From positions 55,558 to 119,557 of the forward strand of contig DLKK01000090.1 of NCBI GenBank assembly GCA_002478955.1: a stretch of DNA of 64,000 nucleotides, written 5' to 3'. The notes under the pieces were generated by a model. The model searched no databases. It was not told the origin of the DNA and saw nothing but the letters and a program-made list of their open reading frames with translations. Positions 53,501-60,369 of the stretch are shown here, one piece after another (the first letter of the stretch is position 1; each line of letters begins with the position of its first letter). Source of the stretch: Treponema sp. UBA7590. GTDB taxonomy: Bacteria; Spirochaetota; Spirochaetia; Treponematales; Treponemataceae. A program made the position numbers and the translations under genes.

Positions 53501-53688
53501 GAAAGAATTCCCAAAAACGGTTTGAGCGGCGAAAAGTCATCTTCAAGATTTAGGACAGTTCCTTTTTCTGGAAAATATTTGTAGATAAAATCCATTAAAA
53601 CTTCTGGAATAGAAAAATACATGATATTTTCGTCTTGGGTTGAAAAGAAATTTTTTGTGCTTGAAGTTATAATTTCACTTAAAATCAT
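50593..53688 (-). CDS. TPR-containing diguanylate cyclase, 1031 aa
   Basis: The C-terminal ~180 residues are a GGDEF domain with the intact active site RFGGDEFVVLLP and an upstream DLDNFKNINDTFGHEAGD. RGVD sits five residues before GGDEF, the inhibitory RxxD site, so it probably makes c-di-GMP and is product-inhibited. Residues ~230-680 form helical TPR-like repeats (for example LDSALFYLNSILEGQQNDDFEISALYCLCL). A GAF-like stretch lies at ~700-840. The first ~200 residues look like a remnant of a nucleotide-binding or STAND-type fold, without a P-loop. No membrane segments. The TPR array probably senses a partner protein. Confidence 0.88.
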   Translation of the reverse strand: MILSEIITSSTKNFFSTQDENIMYFSIPEVLMDFIYKYFPEKGTVLNLEDDFSPLKPFLGILSKFKPSERDIAENAYMLHKSTFNSYFKTGLADRRLDLVITEELFYEKLRMKNTIVALFKKYVTGAFYILNAQLLSKDSIEILKELAKEKLNCKLIFIFNYLSIEENSYINEFYQEISNDKNFFEITDFDKSVKIPEETKITRKPSYNTIISFLKNCRYFLSYEQATTFLKWFENEQDSFNFTNAQMRAIQLEAGILFYRAGLLDSALFYLNSILEGQQNDDFEISALYCLCLINYERASNSAALKYANLIKKRLINEQENPFFALATMMDYIITQKSDTAESVSRYEHTLKLLEQQCLLNNYLFTLLIVPWQTLNDYDTPYNMMPKIEKAIETAEFIGNEAALSTAYNWKGILLLHNGNTKAAPIWYQKCNELRTKIGDLYTIMKIRNGLAYENLISGKFKESYDRINSFISRITKIKDNAEIIITVSNLANALLYSRHFNEAFIFYQKILHFLYMFDMENQTVNSFLPEFNDILSYKTLLELSLGYITRARINYQNIIHNGKPITTINSPIRYLIKAELQLTEGNLEKALKSIEECDSLFAKFSSSQNYRHVFIYYEFANALKNSGHKAEAKKIFEKGFEIAKKSNLTYYTKEKENLTLEEYFNNIEKFAPVNINLSSIDEKAEKEKLMTQMQKRLRDSLFLNKIMMLGSDAASVKNYCSKIVSELLDYITANAIFITEKTSSKWSILAHSTRNNEPVPLQEKWKNLEEQNSQEQNCCNLIFIPEENILYANISKYDFNGAIIIFPNKNNKILEEELNILNIAISNIQAQLVMRNQNEHLLVISSTDQLSKLKNRRALQEKIAIETEMIRRYQTKNEKKFQTSISFIDLDNFKNINDTFGHEAGDFIISKFANLLRKIYRGVDFIARFGGDEFVVLLPNTNCEEAKSAAERLKSELEKADFFIPALEKLLSKKINILPEQKLGFSMGIATNFDQKDISDIETTLSNADRALYQAKDSGKNTIKVWGEM

Positions 53689-53838
53689 TTTTGTTTCTTT
53701 GTCTTATTTTTTATTAAGAAATTTTGATTTTTACGCAGAATTGAAAATCTGCCGTAAGCGATTTTCAGAACTCTTAAAAAATCAAAATCTCCTTCTATGT
53801 TAAATTATAGTGAAGTTTCTTTTTTATGCAAATTTTCA

Positions 53839-53867
53839 ATTACAACAGCGGAAAAATAGGTTATAAT
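53839..53867 (+). promoter_or_regulatory. Leaderless promoter of pfkA
   Basis: TATAAT (53862-53867) is followed by exactly six bases and ATG 53874. A -35 candidate TTACAA (53840-53845) lies 16 bases upstream. No ribosome site is present. An upstream in-frame ATG at 53826 would lie before the -10. Confidence 0.55.
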
Positions 53868-53873
53868 TTGGGT

Positions 53874-54962
53874 ATGAAAAATAAATCAGCCGTAAAAACA
53901 TTTGGAATTTTGACTTCCGGGGGCGATGCTCCTGGTTTGAATGCAGCAATCCGTGGCGTATGCCGCTCTGCAATGATTAATTATGGAATGAAAGTCATTG
54001 GAATCAAAAATGGTTACCGGGGACTTATAAACGGTGATGGATTTCCTATTACTTCAGAAACCGTTTCTGGAATTTTAACCCGTGGCGGAACTTTGCTTGG
54101 AACAAGCCGTGAAAAACCTTTTAAAAATCCAGTGCCAAATCCAGAAACCGGACTTTTGCCGATTGAGGCAATCAAAAAAAATTACAAAAAATGGAACCTT
54201 GACGCTCTTGTGGTTCTTGGCGGAAACGGAACAAACACAACAGGTTCTCTTCTTGCAAAAGAAGGTCTGAATGTAATAGGGCTTCCAAAAACAATTGACA
54301 ACGATATTGTTGGAACTGACGTTACTTTTGGTTTTCATACTGCGGTTGATGTTGCAACAGAAGCGATTGACCGGATCCATACAACTGCACATTCACACAG
54401 TCGCGTAATGGTTGTTGAAGTCATGGGGCATAAGGCTGGCTGGCTGGGATTGTATTCAGCACTGGCTGGTGGAGGTGATGTTTGTCTTTTGCCGGAAATT
54501 CCTTATGATATAAATTCTGTCGCAAAAAATGTTCTTGCGCGTCGCGATGCTGGAAAAGAATTTTCGATTGTCGTGGTTGCGGAAGGTGCTCTTTCCAAAG
54601 AAGAAGCTAAAATGGACAAAAAGACATTTAAAAAGGCTCGGGCAGAAATGGTTCAGTCAATTGGTTACCGGGTTGCAAAAGAACTTGAAAATGCAACTGG
54701 CCTTGAAAGTCGAACTTCTGTTCTTGGATATTTACAACGCGGCGGAACTCCTAGCCCTTATGACCGGGTTCTTGCAACGCAGTTCGGTGTTGCCGCTGCT
54801 GATTTCCTTGCGCGCGGAGAATTTGGTCAGCTTGTGGCTATGCAGAACAATCAGATTGTGGGAATTCCGCTTGAAACTTGTGCCGGCAAAGTAAAAAACA
54901 TTCAGCTTGACGATCCGCTTATTGCGACCGGCCGTTCTGTAGGAATCTGCTTTGGTGACTAA
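53874..54962 (+). CDS. pfkA: 6-phosphofructokinase
   Basis: The 362-residue enzyme carries TSGGDAPGLNAAIRG (phosphate-binding loop), ILTRGGTLLGTSR, LVVLGGNGTNTTG and PKTIDNDIVGTDVTFGF, then VEVMGHKAGWLG (substrate site). Two positions separate ATP- from PPi-dependent enzymes. The first is Gly (GGNG, ATP-like). The second is Lys (PKTIDND, more common in PPi-type and group III enzymes). ATP use is more likely but not certain. It phosphorylates fructose-6-P in glycolysis. The start ATG 53874 is chosen for GILTSGGDAPG position and the promoter. An FMN oxidoreductase gene follows in eight bases. Confidence 0.92.
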   Translation: MKNKSAVKTFGILTSGGDAPGLNAAIRGVCRSAMINYGMKVIGIKNGYRGLINGDGFPITSETVSGILTRGGTLLGTSREKPFKNPVPNPETGLLPIEAIKKNYKKWNLDALVVLGGNGTNTTGSLLAKEGLNVIGLPKTIDNDIVGTDVTFGFHTAVDVATEAIDRIHTTAHSHSRVMVVEVMGHKAGWLGLYSALAGGGDVCLLPEIPYDINSVAKNVLARRDAGKEFSIVVVAEGALSKEEAKMDKKTFKKARAEMVQSIGYRVAKELENATGLESRTSVLGYLQRGGTPSPYDRVLATQFGVAAADFLARGEFGQLVAMQNNQIVGIPLETCAGKVKNIQLDDPLIATGRSVGICFGD

Positions 54963-54970
54963 AAATAAAA

Positions 54971-55858
54971 ATGCCAAAAAATAATTTCAAGTGTCATTTT
55001 TGCAAAAATTGCCTTGGGCGCGGATGTGTCGGGCAAATGCCTGGAATGGGCGGTGTTAATAACAGCCAGAATTTTATTCTTAACTGTGATTGGTGGGATA
55101 AAATTCCGGCAGAAGAAAAAATTGAAGTAAAATCTGAGAATCTTGGAATTGCGCCTGTTACCGGAGCGGTTCAGAATATCGGTTTTAAAAACGAGGAAGA
55201 TTTTTACTTTCCATATTTTTCTGCGGCACAAAAAGAAGAAATTTCTATTTGCGTTGGAGATGGCGCGCCCGATGAAAAATTGAAGCTCGGCTTGGCGGCA
55301 GTGCAGGAACTTGGCGTGAAATCATATTTTTTCCTGAAACCATATTCAAATGCGCGGCTTTTTGAGCGTATAGACTGGGTTCGGGAAAATGCGCTTGCAG
55401 TGGGAATTGATATTGATGCGTTCAATATTGTTTCCATGCGGAATCAGGCGAAACTTGAAAAAAAATCAGTGGGCCAACTTAAAGATGTCAGAAAATATTC
55501 AAAACTTCCGCTTGCAATAAAAGGCGTTTTTACACAAGAGGACATTGACCTTTGCAGGGAATTGAAGCCGGAAATTATCGTGGTTTCAAATCATGGTGGC
55601 AGGGTAGAAACAAAAATCGGTTCTACCGCGGAATTTTTACAGGCAAACGGAAAAATTTTAAAATCTGTTTGTGCGGAGCTTTGGGTTGATGGCGGAATCA
55701 GGAAAAAACGTGACATTCAGGCGGCATTGACGCTTGGGGCAAAAAAATGCCTTGTGGCCCGCCCGTTTATCAGTGCTATTTGTGAAGGAATAGAAAAAGG
55801 TGGCGCGGAACTCGGAATCAGCAAAATGCAGGCAAAAATACTTGAAATGAAATGTTGA
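54971..55858 (+). CDS. FMN-dependent alpha-hydroxy-acid oxidizing protein
   Basis: The 295-residue protein belongs to the FMN_dh family (lactate oxidase/glycolate oxidase type) in a shortened form. AIKGVFTQEDIDLCRELKPEIIVVSNHGGRV carries the FMN-binding lysine and the active-site His/Arg region (SNHGGR), and ELWVDGGIRKKRDIQAALTLGAK...ARPF is the phosphate-binding loop. The N-terminus has a cysteine cluster, CHFCKNCLGRGC, and GQMPGMGG, seen in a subset of these proteins. Its substrate is unknown. It starts eight bases after pfkA, so they are co-transcribed. Confidence 0.85.
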   Translation: MPKNNFKCHFCKNCLGRGCVGQMPGMGGVNNSQNFILNCDWWDKIPAEEKIEVKSENLGIAPVTGAVQNIGFKNEEDFYFPYFSAAQKEEISICVGDGAPDEKLKLGLAAVQELGVKSYFFLKPYSNARLFERIDWVRENALAVGIDIDAFNIVSMRNQAKLEKKSVGQLKDVRKYSKLPLAIKGVFTQEDIDLCRELKPEIIVVSNHGGRVETKIGSTAEFLQANGKILKSVCAELWVDGGIRKKRDIQAALTLGAKKCLVARPFISAICEGIEKGGAELGISKMQAKILEMKC

Positions 55859-55870
55859 TTTTTATATATC

Positions 55871-56030
55871 GAGAGGGAGCTCTCTCAGCGGATTTTCATA
55901 GGTCAGCTTGCTAACCCTTGTTCCAGATTGTTGTGTTCGCGTTAGCGCTGGGAAGGGCGAACGCAGTGAGTTGCTACGCAATGGAGGCGAATGCCGGAAC
56001 CCTGGACATAGCGACCACCGCTTGCGGTGG
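55871..56030 (+). repeat. Divergent intergenic element related to the structured repeat core
   Basis: GTTCCAGATTGTTGTGTTCGCG (55920 onward) resembles the start of the repeat core, and GTTGCTACGCAA (55970-55981) forms the same hairpin with a TAC loop as GTGCTACGCAC, one pair being changed on both sides. GTTCGC (55935-55940) pairs with GCGAAC (55957-55962), GTTCC with GGAAC (55996-56000). Extra hairpins are GAGAG...CTCTC (55871-55886) and CCACCG-CTTG-CGGTGG (56015-56030). It fills the 186-base gap between convergent genes. Confidence 0.6.
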
Positions 56031-56044
56031 AAACGCCCAGAAAT

Positions 56045-57910
56045 TTATCTTCCAGAAGAATTTCTGCACGACAAAAAGAAAATTGAAACAATTATAAAAA
56101 GCAAAACGTACACAATTATTCCGGCGGCAAGCGAAAAAGAAACGCCTGCAATTCCCAAAAGTCCGTAATTTATGAATTTAAAAAGACAGATGGCAAGTTT
56201 ATAAAGGAAAAAATATGCGGCGCAAAGCAGCGGAAACATTGCAATCCATTTAAACTTGAAGACGGAATTTTCTTCCAGGCGGAAATGCCACGCCAGATAT
56301 GCGATTACAACGAACAAAATCAGAATGTAGAGCGGTTTTAGCATACGGTTCATAAGAATGTGGGCAAAAGATTCTGCGGAATATCCGTATTTTTCAGCTT
56401 TACTCACAAAATTGAAAAGTGAGATTAAATTCATTGAGTCGGCGCCACTTGAGGCTTGTTCGATTAGCTCAAAATCGCTGAAAGGCATTTTAAGGATGCG
56501 GAAGCCGTTTAATTCTTTCTTTTGTTTTCCGAGCTTGAATTCCGGGCTGACTATTTGATCCGGGAAATTTCTGTCTACCGAATTTAAAATAATGTAAGGA
56601 ACCGCGTCGATTTTTTTGTCGATTTCAAGAAGAAGTTTTGTGTCATTGTCCAGAAATTCTGTCTGAAGCGCAGTCATTTTTGCGTAAGGAACGTAATGAC
56701 CGCAGGTTACTTTACCAGATTCGCCCAGTTCAATGATTTCTAGACCTCGCAGATATAAAATCATATTTGTGGTTGAGCGGCTGGTTGTTATTCCGTGAAT
56801 AAAATAAATTGTTGAATTTTTTGTTCCATTTTCTTGGATTTTAAAATAAACGTTGTTTGCGCTTTCATAAGCCTGAAGATTTTTTGTCTCGTCGCGGAAA
56901 AAATACTGATTTTTTAAAAGTTTTTCTGAAATTTCAAGGTATCGCTCAATGTCCGGGTCAGTTGAAAGTTTTTTTGACTCAAGTGAAAGCGCGTGAAAAA
57001 CGTAATATGAGCGCAAAATATCGCCATTTATGAGCGAAACGTAGCCTTCATATTTTTTGGCAAAGATTTTTTGTTCCTCAGTTGTGCCGATTTCCTTCGC
57101 CTGGTCAAGTTTGTTCCATGCTTCTGCGGAAATTTGTTTTAATTCTGAAATATTTATATCTTTTGAGGCGGCAGATTTTAGCGCAAGCTGCGAATAATAA
57201 TGCGCGCCGAACCAGTCTTTTTGCGAAAGGCAATCTTTTGCGAGTTTCATAAGCTCGAAGGATTTGTAAGGCATTGCGGCCGGTTTTATTTTTGATTCTG
57301 AAATATTAAAATCTGGATTCTTAAAAGTCATTTCATTGATTTGTTTTTTGATTGAATCCGAAATTTCTTCTTTTTTGTCGTTGTGGCTTTCTGTTATAAA
57401 AAGAATTTCTTTGTTTGTTTTGTCTTTCGGGTCGATTTCATAAGCGAGCTTTGCAAACTGAAATGCTGTCTCGTAATTTTTGTTTTCGTAGAAAAATTTT
57501 GCTGAGTTCTGATATTCATGCATTAGTTTTGGCTTGAATTCCAGAATTTTCATTTGGCTTGCGATTTGCGGCATGATAATTTCGCTTGCGCAAGTTATAA
57601 TCAGCACAAAAATCAACGAATTTATGATTACACTTTTGTAACGGCCGAACATTGCGTCTGAAAACCTAAGCCGGCTGTTTTCCGGGTGAAGCCCAAAATC
57701 AATACACCACGCCACATTTGCACTTGCGGCAAAAACAGACGGAATTACAAGACAGAAAATTTTTATTGCGGAAAAAAACTTGAATTTTCCAACAGAATCA
57801 GAAGTTAATTCTGGAATTTTTGCGAAAAAAAAGCCAAAAGCAAGGCAAATTATAAAAACAAAAAGGCAAAATACAATGTTTATCAAAAAGTTTCTAATTC
57901 GTTTTTTCAT
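56045..57910 (-). CDS. Large membrane protein with periplasmic helical domain, 621 aa
   Basis: I do not recognise the family. It has three or four hydrophobic segments in the first ~130 residues (FLINIVFCLFVFIICLAFGFFF, FCLVIPSVFAASANVAWCI, VIINSLIFVLIITCASEI), a long, mostly helical soluble middle with a TPR-like pair (~150-290), and further helices at the C-terminus (PLYILILFVVIAYLAWHF, MFPLLCAAYFFLYKLAICLF, GVSFSLAAGIIVYVLLFIIV). AGGAAATAAAATG gives a clear start. Eight bases separate it from the 57919 gene, a second membrane protein, suggesting a two-part complex. Confidence 0.75.
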   Translation of the reverse strand: MKKRIRNFLINIVFCLFVFIICLAFGFFFAKIPELTSDSVGKFKFFSAIKIFCLVIPSVFAASANVAWCIDFGLHPENSRLRFSDAMFGRYKSVIINSLIFVLIITCASEIIMPQIASQMKILEFKPKLMHEYQNSAKFFYENKNYETAFQFAKLAYEIDPKDKTNKEILFITESHNDKKEEISDSIKKQINEMTFKNPDFNISESKIKPAAMPYKSFELMKLAKDCLSQKDWFGAHYYSQLALKSAASKDINISELKQISAEAWNKLDQAKEIGTTEEQKIFAKKYEGYVSLINGDILRSYYVFHALSLESKKLSTDPDIERYLEISEKLLKNQYFFRDETKNLQAYESANNVYFKIQENGTKNSTIYFIHGITTSRSTTNMILYLRGLEIIELGESGKVTCGHYVPYAKMTALQTEFLDNDTKLLLEIDKKIDAVPYIILNSVDRNFPDQIVSPEFKLGKQKKELNGFRILKMPFSDFELIEQASSGADSMNLISLFNFVSKAEKYGYSAESFAHILMNRMLKPLYILILFVVIAYLAWHFRLEENSVFKFKWIAMFPLLCAAYFFLYKLAICLFKFINYGLLGIAGVSFSLAAGIIVYVLLFIIVSIFFLSCRNSSGR

Positions 57911-57918
57911 TTTATTTC

Positions 57919-58909
57919 CTATTTTCTGTTTCTAACAATTGCGGTTACAATTCCGGCGATTGTAAAAAGAAGCCCGAAAAGTAAATTTATAATCATAAGT
58001 GGGAATTCAATTCCTTTGTCAATAAAAAAATTCAGTTTTCCGCCTTCGTAAAAAAGAGACTGAAGAAAATTGCGCATTACGTTGTTCATTGGTGAAAAAT
58101 AAAAATCGTTGAACCAGATTGCAAGTCCTGTAAAAGCGAGCGCGCTCAAGGCATTTATCATTCGCCAAGAACTGAATTTTATCAGGCTGTAAAGCGAGCA
58201 TAGCGCAAAACCGAGCGAACAAAAGCAAATCCAGGAGATAATTCCGTAATTCCACGCGCGAATTGCCTGAAATTTTATTGAATGGAAAATATTTATAACC
58301 TTGTATGGAATGTCCGTCATCGTTTCTTTTACCAAAGGATCGCGGAAGGGACTTGAGGTTTTGTAAAATTCTGACTTTTCAGAAACGTCGATTTTTTCCT
58401 CTTTTGCAAAATCCTGCGGTACATTAAAATTTTCCAGCAAAATCACATCTGCTGAATTTTGCTCAGTTTTTTTGTTGAAAAAATAAAGTTTTCCGTTGGA
58501 GCGCCTGAAATATCCAGAAGATAAATCATTCAATTTAAAAAGAGTTGAATTTTCTGATTTCGTGGCATTTTCATAAAAATTCTTTTCAGCGACATTTTGA
58601 AGTTTTATTGTGACAGGATAAAAAATAAACCAGTTTAAAAGTGAAAGAAATGCAAAAGTAATAAAGCTCAAGGCAGGATTGTTTTTATGGCGGATTTTAT
58701 AGAGCATAAGTGCAAACGGCAGCAAAAGGAACATTACCGGAAGCGTATAAAATATTCCAAGGACAACTGTTTCTTTTGAAACAAAAAATCGTTCGCCTAC
58801 AACAAGATTTATACTGTCAAAATATTGCAGGCAGATGAACATTCCGATTGCAAATCCGACAATCAGCGTAAGAAAATAGTCTAAAATCAAAGAAATAACC
58901 TTTCGCATT
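57919..58909 (-). CDS. Multi-pass membrane protein, 329 aa
   Basis: I do not recognise the family. About six membrane helices are visible, with a soluble loop (~110-220) between the third and fourth. The start 58909 (MRKVISLILDYFLTLIVGF) is preferred because GGAAGG lies six bases upstream. The GTG 56 bases earlier has no ribosome site and overlaps the divergent promoter. It precedes the 621-residue membrane protein by eight bases, so the two are likely to be one transcriptional and functional unit. Confidence 0.72.
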
Positions 58910-58958
58910 AAAAACCTTCCAATTTTACTATCGGCAGAATAAAAACTACTCTTTATTG

Positions 58959-58987
58959 TTTCCACATTAATATCGTTTTGGTATAAT
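58959..58987 (+). promoter_or_regulatory. Short-leader promoter of the threonine-synthase-like gene
   Basis: TATAAT (58982-58987) is followed by seven bases and ATG 58995. A weak -35 candidate TTTCCA (58959-58964) lies 17 bases upstream. AAGG inside the spacer could act as a ribosome site only if transcription starts earlier. Confidence 0.5.
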
Positions 58988-58994
58988 TAAGGCA

Positions 58995-60299
58995 ATGAAA
59001 TTCACAAGCACTAGAAACAAAAAATTATCTGTTGATTTTGCACAGGCTGTCTTGAACTGTATGCCGTCTGATGGTGGATTGTATGTTCCTTCTGAAACAG
59101 AGGATTTGCGCAGGTGGCTTTTAAATGTTGATGAAGATACTTCTTTCAGTTCGATAGCCGGAACTCTTACCTCGGCTTTTATAAATGATGAATTTTCTCC
59201 GATTGTCTGTGAAACAATTGCGACACGGGCTTTTCCTTTTTCTCCTGAAATAAAGCAGCTTGACGAAAATTTCTTTCTCCTTGAATTGAATCATACGCCG
59301 ACCGGAAATCACCGGGATTTTGGAATCTCTTATCTGACTGCATGTCTGGACACAATTCTTCAGCTGAAAGGTGAAAAAGCCGTTTTGGTTGGCGTTTCTG
59401 ACTGCGGCGAGCTTTGTGCAAGTCTTGCATGGGCTTTGCGCGGCAAAAAAAATCTGAAGGCTGTTGTGATTTGCGAAAAAAATAATGTCCGTGGCGTTCT
59501 GGAAAGTGATTATGTTTGGAACGGCGGAAATATTTATCCTGTAGAGGTTGATGGTTCGGAAGAAAAATGTCATCTTCTTGCGCGTGAACTTTTTGCAGAC
59601 TCTGGATTTGTGAAAGAACACAATATTACGGTTGCAAATACTGCGAATATCGGGCGACTTTTGCCGCAGGCATTTTTTTATCCGTTCGCTTTTTCAAGGA
59701 TAAAAAATAAAGTCCACAGTGATATTTATTACGCATTGGCCGCTGGAAATTACAGCAATGTTGTTGCTGGATTATATGCGTGGCAGTTTGCGCTTCCGTT
59801 GAACGGATTTATTCTTCCGGCAACGGATGGTTTTACGGTGAATCCTGGCGGAAACCCTATTATTTTGGATTCTCTTGTTCCGCTGAAAGACAGGGCGCCA
59901 TCTGATCCGACGGAACCTTCAAATCTGGAGCGGCTTGAAGATGTTTTCTGTGCAAATAAGCTTATGATGCGCCATTTTGTTTTTCCAGTTGATGTTGCCG
60001 ATGAAGAAGTAAATGGCGCGGCGAAGGAACTTTTTACAAAATATAATGTTTTTGCTGACCGCCACACTGCACGCGCTTATGCTGCGGCAAAAATCCAAAA
60101 ATCCAATTGCGACGAAGAATATGCGACGGTTCTGATTGCGCGCGATCATCCGAGCCTTTCTTCGGAATATGTTCATCATATAATCGGGGAAATTCCAGAA
60201 ATGCCAGATTCCATAAAAGGTGCGAAAAAAGCCTCTAAAACTGGAAAACCCTGCGTGAAAAACTTGCCGGAAATTAAAAAAATAATTGAATCTTTGTAA
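58995..60299 (+). CDS. Threonine synthase homologue lacking the PLP lysine
   Basis: The 434-residue protein follows the ThrC fold from the N-terminus (SVDFAQAVLNCMPSDGGLYVP) to ANTANIGRLLPQAFFYPFAF and YALAAGNYSNVVAGLYAWQFALP. However, the PLP-binding FKDF motif reads HRDF, so the Schiff-base lysine is arginine (residue 107, codon CGG at 59313-59315). The phosphate-binding ATSGDTG loop reads GVSDCGE. Normal threonine formation from O-phosphohomoserine should not be possible by the standard mechanism. It may be a pseudoenzyme, a regulator or a new activity. The intact frame and normal length argue against simple decay. It ends at a strong terminator. Confidence 0.8.
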   Translation: MKFTSTRNKKLSVDFAQAVLNCMPSDGGLYVPSETEDLRRWLLNVDEDTSFSSIAGTLTSAFINDEFSPIVCETIATRAFPFSPEIKQLDENFFLLELNHTPTGNHRDFGISYLTACLDTILQLKGEKAVLVGVSDCGELCASLAWALRGKKNLKAVVICEKNNVRGVLESDYVWNGGNIYPVEVDGSEEKCHLLARELFADSGFVKEHNITVANTANIGRLLPQAFFYPFAFSRIKNKVHSDIYYALAAGNYSNVVAGLYAWQFALPLNGFILPATDGFTVNPGGNPIILDSLVPLKDRAPSDPTEPSNLERLEDVFCANKLMMRHFVFPVDVADEEVNGAAKELFTKYNVFADRHTARAYAAAKIQKSNCDEEYATVLIARDHPSLSSEYVHHIIGEIPEMPDSIKGAKKASKTGKPCVKNLPEIKKIIESL

Positions 60300-60327
60300 T
60301 GATTCAATTATTTGATTTTATGGATTC

Positions 60328-60360
60328 AAAAAAAGCGGCTCAGAATTGAGCCGCTTTTTT
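60328..60360. terminator. Bidirectional terminator between the ThrC-like and GH13 genes
   Basis: AAGCGGCTCA pairs with TGAGCCGCTT around a four-base loop. Six or more T on the plus side and a matching A run (T on minus) serve both convergent genes. Confidence 0.92.
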
Positions 60361-60369
60361 CTTTAAGCC

